Source of the DNA: Pseudomonadota bacterium
GTDB taxonomy: Bacteria; Pseudomonadota; Alphaproteobacteria; Rhizobiales; Xanthobacteraceae
Direction: 5' to 3'
DNA: 13,075 bases
NCBI GenBank assembly: GCA_023417665.1
Contig: JAEZFA010000147.1
Coordinates: forward strand, 1-13,075
Shown: in pieces, positions 6,911-13,075 of the stretch
How positions within the stretch are numbered: position 1 is the first letter of the stretch
Layout of the letters: each line of letters begins with the position of its first letter
Notes under the pieces: generated by a model
What the model was told of the DNA's origin: nothing
The model's input: the letters and a program-made list of their open reading frames with translations, nothing else
Database searches by the model: none
Program-made: the position numbers and the translations under genes

Positions 6911-7513
6911 ATGGCGAAGCTTCGGCTCGAAACCTCCGAAGCGCACACCTCCATCGAGCGATCGCCGGCAATGCGCGCGATCTTCTCCGAGGACTACTCG
7001 CTCAAGAACTATCGTAGCCTGCTCCGGCGATTGTGGGAATTCTATTCCCCGCTGGAGCGTGAGGTTTTCGGAAAATTTCCGAAAGATTTGGCAACAGAAC
7101 TTGAGTATCGGCGGAAAGCGCATTGTCTGGCTGCGGACCTGTGTGCGCTAGGCGACACAGCGCCGGTGTCGGAAGACTTGGCGCTGCCCGCTTTCACTTC
7201 GCCGGCCGAGCGCGCCGGCAGTCTTTATGTCACCGAGGGTGCGACGCTGGGCGGGCAACTGATCCGCAAGCGGCTCCACGATCACTTCGGTGATGCGATC
7301 GTTCCGGCGCTTTCCTTTTATTCCGGCTACGGCAAGCAGGCCGCAAAGGAGTGGCGCGCATTCGGCGCGTTGTTCGGCGGTTTGTTCGACCGTGCCGGAG
7401 CCTCGGTGCAGGATCACGTCGTGGCGGGCGCCAATGCCACCTTCAATGCGATGGAGCGTTGGCTGAACGATCCGCAATGGCTCGACGCAGCGGCAGGACA
7501 ACCAGCGCGATAA
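6911..7513 (+). CDS. bphO: Heme oxygenase, biliverdin-producing (BphO type)
   Basis: A 200-residue all-helical cytosolic heme oxygenase. It opens heme to biliverdin IXalpha, releasing iron and CO; biliverdin is the chromophore of the phytochrome encoded next door, which explains the pairing. From ATG6911 the N-terminus is LRLETSEAHTSIE with the proximal heme ligand His12; the distal helix is YVTEGATLGGQLI (106-118) with its flexible glycines. Both match the BphO/HemO branch. The frame stays open upstream: ATG6836 abuts the phytochrome start and would add 25 residues, and TTG6797 would run into the phytochrome gene. 6911 fits family length best, though its ribosome site (GATGGG) is weak. The last 71 bp overlap the convergent GT87 gene. 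Confidence 0.9.
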   Translation: MAKLRLETSEAHTSIERSPAMRAIFSEDYSLKNYRSLLRRLWEFYSPLEREVFGKFPKDLATELEYRRKAHCLAADLCALGDTAPVSEDLALPAFTSPAERAGSLYVTEGATLGGQLIRKRLHDHFGDAIVPALSFYSGYGKQAAKEWRAFGALFGGLFDRAGASVQDHVVAGANATFNAMERWLNDPQWLDAAAGQPAR

Positions 7514-8651
7514 TTGCCGCAAGCCCAAGCGGCAGGAAAACGTGTTCGGCGATTGCCCGCGTCACGAGCGGCGCGATCCAGATGAAGGCAAGCGCGGATT
7601 TTTCATACGCGTTGAAACCGCAACGGATGCCATGCGCCGCGAGAAAGGCCATGGCGGGTGCCGCGATCATCAGGTCGTAGTCCAGAAGATAAGGCGTCGC
7701 GAACATGCTTGCCGCGATCAGGGTCGCGGCCTTGAGTGCGAAAGCGGCGTTGCTTCGCCACATCGACAACACGGCAAACGCGGCCGCGACAAAGGCAATG
7801 GCTTGCGCGGCATAGGCCCATTGCACCGAACCGCCGAAAAGGCGCATTGCGGCGAATACGCTCTGGATTTTATGAAAGCCGGTCTGTCCTTCCTCGAGCA
7901 CGACTTCGCGGGTGAAGGTCATGCTCTGGAAAAACGCCGCCCAGGCGCCGGCGCCGAAGACGGCATAGCTTGCGAGACATAGCGCGAGCACGGTTGCGCC
8001 CGCACTCGCGAATGCGCGCCAATAGCCGCCCGCGGCAAGCGCAAGCGGAATAAGCACGCCGAATTGCGGCTTGTAGATCAGAAGACCAAACAGAACTCCC
8101 GCCGCCACAGGTTTGCGCTGGAGCAGCCAAAGGCCGCCGCCGATCAGGGCCGCGGTGAGAAAGCCGTTATGCCCATGCGTGAGGTTGATGAAGACGGCGG
8201 GGAAGGCGAGTGCGGGCAGCGAAACTTCAGGACGCGGCAGGATCGCGCGGATCGAAACGAAATAAAGTGCAAGCGTCGATGCCTGCCAGACGAAGAGCGC
8301 GCCGAGATAGGGAAGGGCGGCCAGTGCTGCGGCGAGGAAGAGGAAGATCGGCGGATAATGCCAGCCGTAAAAGGGCGTCTTCGCGCCGAAAATTTCCTGC
8401 TCCTTTTTATGCTGGAGCGGCGGATCGAACGGAGCTTCGGGCTTGCCTTCCAGCACATATTTCCCAGCGGCATAGACGTTAGAGAAATCGGTGCCGAGCG
8501 GGCGGCCCTGATAGTCGTTCAGGCCGTCGGAGGTCGCAAAAAGCGCGATGAGCGCGACCCCCATGAAGGCCAGCAGAATCAGCGAATAGGCGCGCAACCG
8601 CGCGCCCGTGAGCCAGGCGCCGGAGGCAATGGTGCCCGCAAGACCATTCAT
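7443..8651 (-). CDS. GT87 (DUF2029) membrane glycosyltransferase
   Basis: A 402-residue polytopic membrane protein with about ten hydrophobic segments. Family marks are PLGTDFSNVYAAGK near residues 51-64, with Asp55 the likely catalytic acidic residue in the first periplasmic loop; FYGWHYPPIFLFLAAAL (94-110); THGHNGFLTAALIGGGLWLL; and IYKPQFGVLIPLALAAG. These match GT87, the polyprenol-phosphate-mannose type of GT-C glycosyltransferases (the mycobacterial PimE relatives). The sugar donor and acceptor here are unknown; the cell envelope is the likely site. The frame can start at TTG8669, but ATG8651 has GGCGGA six bases upstream and is preferred. Its 3' end overlaps the heme oxygenase gene. 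No other glycan genes are nearby. Confidence 0.8.
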   Translation of the reverse strand: MNGLAGTIASGAWLTGARLRAYSLILLAFMGVALIALFATSDGLNDYQGRPLGTDFSNVYAAGKYVLEGKPEAPFDPPLQHKKEQEIFGAKTPFYGWHYPPIFLFLAAALAALPYLGALFVWQASTLALYFVSIRAILPRPEVSLPALAFPAVFINLTHGHNGFLTAALIGGGLWLLQRKPVAAGVLFGLLIYKPQFGVLIPLALAAGGYWRAFASAGATVLALCLASYAVFGAGAWAAFFQSMTFTREVVLEEGQTGFHKIQSVFAAMRLFGGSVQWAYAAQAIAFVAAAFAVLSMWRSNAAFALKAATLIAASMFATPYLLDYDLMIAAPAMAFLAAHGIRCGFNAYEKSALAFIWIAPLVTRAIAEHVFLPLGLAAIIALVVLPLRRAIADRSANAPSH

Positions 8652-8707
8652 GGCAAATCCGCCTTTCAAACCGCAGCTTTCCTAGCCGGAGGAGGCTTAA
8701 GTTCCGG

Positions 8708-8736
8708 TTGCGGGAGCGGGACGCTTTGACTAGGTT
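8708..8736 (+). promoter_or_regulatory. Possible housekeeping promoter for the aminotransferase gene
   Basis: TTGCGG (8708-8713), 17 bases, TAGGTT (8731-8736) resembles a sigma-70-type -35/-10 pair in the 123-bp gap between the divergent GT87 and aminotransferase genes. A start near 8743 would leave a leader of about 32 bases. Both boxes are imperfect, so this is tentative. Confidence 0.3.
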
Positions 8737-8774
8737 CCGGCCCGCCGAAAAACCCGGCAATCCGGAGCATCAAA

Positions 8775-9977
8775 ATGGCCTTCATCTCGGATGCGCTGTC
8801 GCGCATCAAGCCGTCGCCCACGATCGGAATTTCCAACGTCGCTCGCGAGATGAAAGCGGCCGGAAAAGACGTGATCGCGCTTTCCGCCGGCGAGCCGGAT
8901 TTCGACACGCCGCAGCACATCAAGGATGCGGCGATCGCGGCGATCCAGCGCGGCGAGACGAAGTATACGGCGGTCGATGGCATTCCCGAACTCAAGGCCG
9001 CGATCTGCCGGAAGTTCGAGCGCGACAACGGCCTCAAGTACAAGCCCTCGCAGGTCACGGTCGGCACCGGCGGCAAGCAGGTCCTGTTCAACGCGCTGGT
9101 TGCGACCATCAATCCCGGCGACGAGGTCATCATCCCGGCGCCGTATTGGGTGAGCTATCCGGACATCGTGCAGTTCTGCGGCGGCACGCCGGTGCCGCTG
9201 CCGACCAAGGCCGAGTTCGGCTTCAAGGTGCAGGCCGAGGATCTCGAGAAGCTGATCACGCCGAAGACGAAGTGGTTCATCTTCAACTCGCCGTCGAACC
9301 CTTCGGGTGCCGCCTACACGCATGACGAATTGAAGAAGGTCACGGATGTTTTGAAGAAGCATCCGCAGGTGTGGGTGCTGACCGACGACATGTACGAGAA
9401 GCTCGTTTATGACGACTTCAAGTTCGCAACGCCCGCGCAGGTCGAGCCCGCGCTCTACGACCGCACGCTTACGCTCAACGGCGTGTCGAAAGCCTATTGC
9501 ATGACCGGCTGGCGCATCGGTTACGCCGCGGGTCCCGAGCAACTCATCAAGGCGATGGGAACGCTGCAGTCGCAGTCGACCACCAACCCGTCGGCGATCT
9601 CGCAATGGGCGGCGGTGGCGGCACTCGACGGTCCGCAGGACTTCATCGAGAAGCATAATGTTTCCTTCAAGAGCCGCCGCGATCTCATCGTTTCGATGCT
9701 GAACCAGGCCAAGGGCATCAAGTGCCCGACGCCGGAAGGCGCGTTCTACGTCTATCCGTCCTGCGCGGGCGTGCTCGGCATGACCGCGCCTTCGGGCAAG
9801 AAGATCGAGAACGACGAGGACTTCGCAAAAGAGTTGCTCGCGACCGAAGGGGTCGCGGTGGTGCATGGCGCGGCATTCGGTTCGTCGCCGGCGTTCCGCA
9901 TTTCCTATGCGACTTCCGAGAAAGAGCTCGAGGAAGCCGGCAAGCGCATCCAGCGCTTCTGCGGGAACCTGAAATAA
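8775..9977 (+). CDS. aatA: Aspartate aminotransferase, PLP fold type I (rhizobial AatA type)
   Basis: A 400-residue cytosolic enzyme that moves the amino group between aspartate and 2-oxoglutarate. All class I residues are present: SAGEPDFDTP (37-46); GTGGKQVLFN (98-107), holding the PLP phosphate; SPSNPSG (172-178) with Asn175; LTDDMYE (202-208) with the PLP-contacting Asp and Tyr207; SKAYCMTGWRIGY with Schiff-base Lys239 and Arg247; and FRISYA (374-379) with Arg375 for the substrate carboxylate. Its layout matches the 1-beta subgroup common in rhizobia; some members also transaminate prephenate to arogenate for Tyr/Phe synthesis, which cannot be settled from the sequence alone. The ATG has GGAG seven bases upstream. 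A strong terminator follows, so it is probably monocistronic. Confidence 0.93.
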   Translation: MAFISDALSRIKPSPTIGISNVAREMKAAGKDVIALSAGEPDFDTPQHIKDAAIAAIQRGETKYTAVDGIPELKAAICRKFERDNGLKYKPSQVTVGTGGKQVLFNALVATINPGDEVIIPAPYWVSYPDIVQFCGGTPVPLPTKAEFGFKVQAEDLEKLITPKTKWFIFNSPSNPSGAAYTHDELKKVTDVLKKHPQVWVLTDDMYEKLVYDDFKFATPAQVEPALYDRTLTLNGVSKAYCMTGWRIGYAAGPEQLIKAMGTLQSQSTTNPSAISQWAAVAALDGPQDFIEKHNVSFKSRRDLIVSMLNQAKGIKCPTPEGAFYVYPSCAGVLGMTAPSGKKIENDEDFAKELLATEGVAVVHGAAFGSSPAFRISYATSEKELEEAGKRIQRFCGNLK

Positions 9978-10006
9978 TCAGGCCGTAAACGGCGCCGAAA
10001 ATAGAG

Positions 10007-10042
10007 CTCCCGCGGGGCATGGTCCCCCGCGGGAGTTTTTTT
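10007..10042 (+). terminator. Intrinsic terminator of the aminotransferase gene
   Basis: CTCCCGCGGGG (10007-10017) and CCCCGCGGGAG (10025-10035) pair perfectly over 11 GC-rich bases around a seven-base loop, followed by seven T (10036-10042). It lies 30 bases after the aminotransferase stop. Confidence 0.93.
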
Positions 10043-10102
10043 ATTCGAGGCGCGCGTTGCACACAGGCTTGTGGACCGCCGCCGCAATTCCGCCGGGAAG
10101 AT

Positions 10103-10127
10103 GGAACTTTTGCCAGGGGTCAGCGTT
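10103..10127 (+). promoter_or_regulatory. EcfG-type (general stress sigma) promoter for the DUF992 gene
   Basis: GGAAC (10103-10107), 16 bases, CGTT (10124-10127), an exact match to the EcfG consensus on the correct strand in a true intergenic gap. The transcript would start near 10135, about 68 bases before the ATG at 10203. The leader contains a short AAGCCC/GGGCTT hairpin (10161-10181) before the ribosome site. Motif evidence only. Confidence 0.65.
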
Positions 10128-10202
10128 TCTGCACCGGCTTCGCCGTGCAAAGCTGAATGAAAGCCCGGTGTTACGGGGCTTACTTGAAAGGGAGCGTTCT
10201 CA

Positions 10203-10688
10203 ATGAATCGTCGTCTGTTTGCGTTGGTGGCCGGGCTGGCCGCCATCTTTGCTGTTGTCGCGACGCCCGCGGATGCGCAGCCGCGCCGCGGCCACTATGA
10301 GCGCGTCGGCACGCTGGAGTGCAAGATCGCGCCGAATGTCAGCTTCATCGTTGGCTCGATCCGCACCGCCGGTTGCGTCTTCTATCCGGTCAACAGCCGC
10401 CGCGCGCACCGCTATCGCGCCGACATCGGCCGTATCGGTCTCGATCTCAATCTCTCCGCCGGTGGCACGCTGATCTGGGCAGTGCATGCACACAACCGCC
10501 GTCTCTATCGCGGCGATCTGCGTGGCACCTATACCGGCGCTTCGGGCAACATCGCGCTTGGCCTCGGGGTCGGCGGCAACATCCTGGTCGGCGGTTCACA
10601 CAATACCGTCGCGCTGCAGCCGCTTTCCGGCGAAGGCAATGTCGGTGTCGGCCTCTCGCTCGGCGTAGGCCAGCTGCACCTACACTAA
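10203..10688 (+). CDS. DUF992 secreted protein
   Basis: A 161-residue exported protein. The signal peptide runs from MNRRLFALVAGLAAIFAVVA to ADA|Q at about residue 25. The mature part matches DUF992: VGTLECKIAPNVSFIVGS (35-52), CVFYP (58-62), GTLIWAVHA (88-96), GTYTGASGNIALGLGVGGNILVGGS (108-132) and TVALQP near 135-140, ending in a glycine-rich beta-like tail. Cys40 and Cys58 could form a disulfide in the periplasm. The family is found mainly in Hyphomicrobiales and has no known function. GGGAG stands about eight bases before the ATG. An exact EcfG-type promoter upstream suggests that this protein belongs to the general stress regulon. It is flanked by terminators on both sides, so it is a single-gene unit. 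Confidence 0.85.
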   Translation: MNRRLFALVAGLAAIFAVVATPADAQPRRGHYERVGTLECKIAPNVSFIVGSIRTAGCVFYPVNSRRAHRYRADIGRIGLDLNLSAGGTLIWAVHAHNRRLYRGDLRGTYTGASGNIALGLGVGGNILVGGSHNTVALQPLSGEGNVGVGLSLGVGQLHLH

Positions 10689-10689
10689 T

Positions 10690-10706
10690 CGAAGAATTTT
10701 TCTTCG
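10690..10706 (+). repeat. Small AT-rich hairpin after the DUF992 stop
   Basis: CGAAGAA, loop TTT, TTCTTCG: a perfect seven-pair inverted repeat starting one base after the stop codon and ahead of the main terminator. It may protect the mRNA 3' end; no role is shown. Confidence 0.35.
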
Positions 10707-10711
10707 CCATT

Positions 10712-10750
10712 ACGCGGTCCGGATATCCTCCGGGCCGCGTTTTGTTTTTT
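10712..10750 (+). terminator. Intrinsic terminator of the DUF992 gene
   Basis: ACGCGGTCCGG (10712-10722) pairs with CCGGGCCGCGT (10730-10740) over 11 positions with one T-G wobble and a seven-base loop, followed by TTTGTTTTTT (10741-10750). Confidence 0.9.
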
Positions 10751-10893
10751 CGCTACGCTGCACCGCAAGACATCATCTGCTTGCGCTCGCACGCTTTCGC
10801 TGAAACGATGATTTCCCGGTCGTCCTCTCTCGGCCGGTTACCCGGTCAAGCCGGGCGAGCGGCGCTCGACACCACCGGGTCAGGGAGGTGTCG

Positions 10894-12984
10894 ATGGCTG
10901 ACAATAAAGGCCCTGCACGCAACGGCGCTGCCGGGGCAGGAAACAATCAGGACATAAGAGCAAAAGGCCCGCGCGCGATCGCGCTCGTGGGGCCTTTCCA
11001 ATCCGGAAAGACCACGCTGCTCGAAGCCATTCTCGCCCGCACCGGCGCGATTGCGCGGGCGGGCAGCGTGGATGCGGGTACTTCGGTCGGCGATGCCGGC
11101 GCGGAGGCGCGGGCGCACAAGATGAGCGTCGAGCTCAACATCGCCTCGACGGAATTTCTGGGCGACACCTATCATTTCATCGATTGTCCGGGTTCGGTCG
11201 AGTTTGCGCACGACATGCGCGCGGCGATTCCCGCGGTGGATGCGGCAATCGTGGTATGCGAGGCCGATCCGAAAAAAATTCCGCAACTGCAACTCGTCAT
11301 GCGCGAACTGGAGGCGCAGGGAATTCCGCGCTTTCTGTTCATCAACAAGATCGACAAGGCGGAGCGGCGCCTGCGCGAAACGCTGGCGCTCCTGCAGCCG
11401 GCGTCGCGCGTGCCGCTGGTGCTGCGGCAAATTCCGATCTGGAAGGACGGCATCGTCGCCGGTTTCGTCGATCTCGCGCTCGAGCGCGCCTTCGTCTATC
11501 GCGAGCACGCCGCAAGCGAAGTCGTCAGGCTGCAGGGAGAAGACGAGAATCGCGAAAAGGACGCCCGCTTCACGATGCTCGAGAAGCTTGCGGATCATGA
11601 CGACGAACTGATGGAGCAGCTGCTCGAAGACATTCCGCCGCCGCGCGACCGTGTATTCGACGACCTGTCGAGAGAATTGCGCGACGGCGCGATCTGTCCG
11701 GTGATGATCGGCTCGGCGGCAAGGCAGAACGGTGTGCTCCGCCTGATGAAAGCCCTGCGGCACGAAGCGCCGCGCGTGGAAGATACTGCGGCGCGGCTGA
11801 AGTTCCGCGCGAAGGGCGACGGCATTGCCGAGGTCGTCAAAACGCTGCACACGAGCCACGGCGGCAAGCTTTCGATCGCGCGCGTGCTGGCGGGCGAGAT
11901 CGGCGAAGGCGCGACCGTGACGGCTTCTTCAGGTGCCGCCGTGCGGGTCGCGGGCGTGTTTTCGATCAAGGGCTCCTCGATCGAGAAGCGCGATGCCGCG
12001 AAGGCGGGCGACCTTGCCGGCTTCGGCAAACTCGATCCGGTCGCGACCTGCGAGACGATCACGACCGGCAAAGCGCCGCTTTCGCTCGGGGCGGTGGTTG
12101 CCTATCCGCCGGTGCTTTCGCTCGCGATCGCTGCGGCGGAGCGCAAGGACGACGTGAAGCTCGGGCTCGCGCTCTCGAAGCTGGCGGATGAGGACCCGTC
12201 GCTCAACATCGCGCATAACGCCGATCTCGGCGAGATCGTGCTGTTCGGTCAGGGCGAAATGCATCTGCGGGTCGCGGTCGAGCGGCTGCGCAATCGTTTC
12301 GGCGTGAACGTGCATACGCATCCGCCGCGAGTCGGCTATCGCGAAACCATCCGCAAGCAGGCGACCCAACGCGGACGCCACAAGAAGCAGTCCGGCGGGC
12401 ACGGGCAGTTCGGCGATGTCGTGCTCGACATACGCCCGTTGCCGCGCGGCGGCGGCTTCCAGTTCGGCGACACCATCAAGGGCGGCGTGGTGCCACAACA
12501 ATATGTGCCGTCGGTGGAAACCGGCGTGCGCAGCTACCTGAAATGCGGGCCGCTCGGCTTTCCGGTGGTCGATGTCGCCGTGACGCTGACCGATGGCTCC
12601 TACCATTCGGTCGATTCATCCGACATGGCGTTCCAGATGGCCGGCCGTCTTGCGATGAGCGAGGCGCTGCCGAACTGCCAGCCGGTGTTGCTTGAACCGA
12701 TCTTCGAAGTCGAGATTTCCTGCCCCAACGATGCGACCGCGAAGATCAACGCGATCCTGTCGCAGCGGCGCGGGCAGATTCTCGGCTTTGAGGCGCGGGA
12801 CGGCTGGGACGGCTGGGATCTGGTGCGCGGCATGCTGCCGGAGTCCGCGATCGGCGACCTGATCGTGGAAGTGCGCTCGGCAACCGCCGGCGTCGGCGGG
12901 CTCACCTCGCGCTTCGATCATCTTGCCGAACTCACCGGCAAGCAGGCCGATCAGATCGTGACGGCGAGACGCGTTGCCGGGTGA
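10894..12984 (+). CDS. Elongation factor G-like translation GTPase (EF-G-2 type)
   Basis: A 696-residue paralog of translation elongation factor EF-G. The G domain has P-loop GPFQSGKT (33-40), DCPG (97-100) and NKID (151-154). Domain II follows near 290-380. Domains III-V include GEMHLRVAVERLRNRFGV, the domain IV signatures KKQSGGHGQFGDVVLDI and YHSVDSSDMAFQMAGRLAMSEA, and the C-terminal RGQILGFEARDG. Switch I is unusual: in place of the RGITI stretch it reads RAHKMSVELNIAS, as in the EF-G-2 branch (Thermus EF-G-2, with KLHRTTVRTG at this place). It should bind GTP and the ribosome, but its job is not settled in this branch; it is not expected to replace the main FusA. The frame is open from GTG10888, but ATG10894 with GGGAGG five bases upstream is the better start. 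Confidence 0.9.
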   Translation: MADNKGPARNGAAGAGNNQDIRAKGPRAIALVGPFQSGKTTLLEAILARTGAIARAGSVDAGTSVGDAGAEARAHKMSVELNIASTEFLGDTYHFIDCPGSVEFAHDMRAAIPAVDAAIVVCEADPKKIPQLQLVMRELEAQGIPRFLFINKIDKAERRLRETLALLQPASRVPLVLRQIPIWKDGIVAGFVDLALERAFVYREHAASEVVRLQGEDENREKDARFTMLEKLADHDDELMEQLLEDIPPPRDRVFDDLSRELRDGAICPVMIGSAARQNGVLRLMKALRHEAPRVEDTAARLKFRAKGDGIAEVVKTLHTSHGGKLSIARVLAGEIGEGATVTASSGAAVRVAGVFSIKGSSIEKRDAAKAGDLAGFGKLDPVATCETITTGKAPLSLGAVVAYPPVLSLAIAAAERKDDVKLGLALSKLADEDPSLNIAHNADLGEIVLFGQGEMHLRVAVERLRNRFGVNVHTHPPRVGYRETIRKQATQRGRHKKQSGGHGQFGDVVLDIRPLPRGGGFQFGDTIKGGVVPQQYVPSVETGVRSYLKCGPLGFPVVDVAVTLTDGSYHSVDSSDMAFQMAGRLAMSEALPNCQPVLLEPIFEVEISCPNDATAKINAILSQRRGQILGFEARDGWDGWDLVRGMLPESAIGDLIVEVRSATAGVGGLTSRFDHLAELTGKQADQIVTARRVAG

Positions 12985-12994
12985 CGAAAATGAA

Positions 12995-13028
12995 AACGGC
13001 CGGGAGAAATTCCCGGCCGTTCTTGTTT
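12995..13028. terminator. Bidirectional intrinsic terminator
   Basis: AACGGCCGGGA (12995-13005) and TCCCGGCCGTT (13011-13021) form a perfect 11-pair stem with a five-base loop. On the plus strand TCTTGTTT follows; on the minus strand TTTTCATTTT follows the stem. It lies between the convergent stops of the EF-G-like gene (12984) and the reductase gene (13045) and can serve both. Confidence 0.82.
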
Positions 13029-13044
13029 ATCAAGCGGCTTACGC

Positions 13045-13075
13045 TTACGCCGCGTTCGGATAATCCGTATAGCCG
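13045..13075 (-). CDS. Old yellow enzyme-type (NADH:flavin) reductase, C-terminal end only
   Basis: Reading leftward from the window edge, nine codons give GYTDYPNAA followed by TAA. GYTDYP at the very C-terminus is a mark of the NemA/XenB-like alkene reductases of the old yellow enzyme family, FMN proteins that reduce activated C=C bonds and nitro compounds with NAD(P)H. Only the tail is inside the window, so the call rests on this short motif and its place next to a stop and a terminator. The catalytic part lies beyond base 13075. Confidence 0.6.
   Translation of the reverse strand, partial: GYTDYPNAA

Noticed and set aside
8730..9866. Minus-strand open frame of 378 codons opposite the aminotransferase
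   Set aside because: Arg-rich shadow of a well-conserved enzyme; no signal, fold or motif of its own.
9964..9990. GGAAC at the end of the aminotransferase gene as another EcfG site
   Set aside because: No CGTT at 16 or 17 bases, and it lies inside coding sequence before a terminator.
10808..10957. Possible small leader ORF (49 codons) overlapping the start of the EF-G-like gene
   Set aside because: No ribosome site before its ATG and an Arg/Ser/Gly-rich product typical of chance frames.
10846..11859. Minus-strand open frame opposite the EF-G-like gene
   Set aside because: Low-complexity Arg/His/Asp composition; the plus strand has complete GTPase motifs.
1..13075. Mobile element, defence system, CRISPR array, tRNA or riboswitch
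   Set aside because: I found no transposase, integrase, nuclease or toxin genes, no spaced direct repeats, no tRNA-like cloverleaf and no known riboswitch core; gene composition is even across the window.

Overview
The window looks like chromosomal DNA of a high-GC alphaproteobacterium, most likely of the order Hyphomicrobiales (Bradyrhizobium/Xanthobacteraceae-like). The support is the gene content: a DUF992 secreted protein, a DUF486 membrane protein, a rhizobial-type class I aspartate aminotransferase, and two exact GGAAC-N16-CGTT sites of the kind read by the alphaproteobacterial general-stress sigma factor EcfG. I see no tRNA, rRNA, insertion sequence, phage gene or CRISPR array.

Layout. 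1-97 (-): start of a secreted protein or lipoprotein, cut by the edge. 163-333 (-): 56-residue membrane protein. 441-788 (+): DUF486 membrane protein with a terminator-like hairpin just before its start. 861-2057 (+): MFS transporter behind an exact EcfG-type promoter. It converges, with one base between stops, on 2059-3198 (-), a periplasmic PQQ-dependent aldose sugar dehydrogenase. Also on the minus strand are 3263-3595 (small two-helix membrane protein), 3796-4458 (glutathione S-transferase family) and 4532-6835 (complete bacteriophytochrome with a HisKA_2 kinase module). Divergent from the phytochrome is 6911-7513 (+), a BphO-type heme oxygenase. Its tail overlaps by 71 bp the convergent GT87 membrane glycosyltransferase gene, 7443-8651 (-). 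Then come 8775-9977 (+), aspartate aminotransferase with a strong terminator; 10203-10688 (+), DUF992 secreted protein behind a second exact EcfG-type promoter; 10894-12984 (+), an EF-G-2-like translation GTPase; and at the right edge (-) the last nine codons of an old-yellow-enzyme-type reductase, separated by a shared terminator hairpin.

How the genes work together. The one clear functional module is heme oxygenase plus bacteriophytochrome: heme oxygenase opens heme to biliverdin, which the phytochrome binds at Cys30 to become a red/far-red sensor driving a histidine kinase. No response regulator is present. HisKA_2/HWE kinases often feed the PhyR-NepR-EcfG stress cascade, and EcfG-type promoters stand before the MFS and DUF992 genes (with a degenerate one before the sugar dehydrogenase), so a light-to-general-stress link is a reasonable hypothesis, not something shown here. 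The other genes look like ordinary metabolic and housekeeping neighbours.
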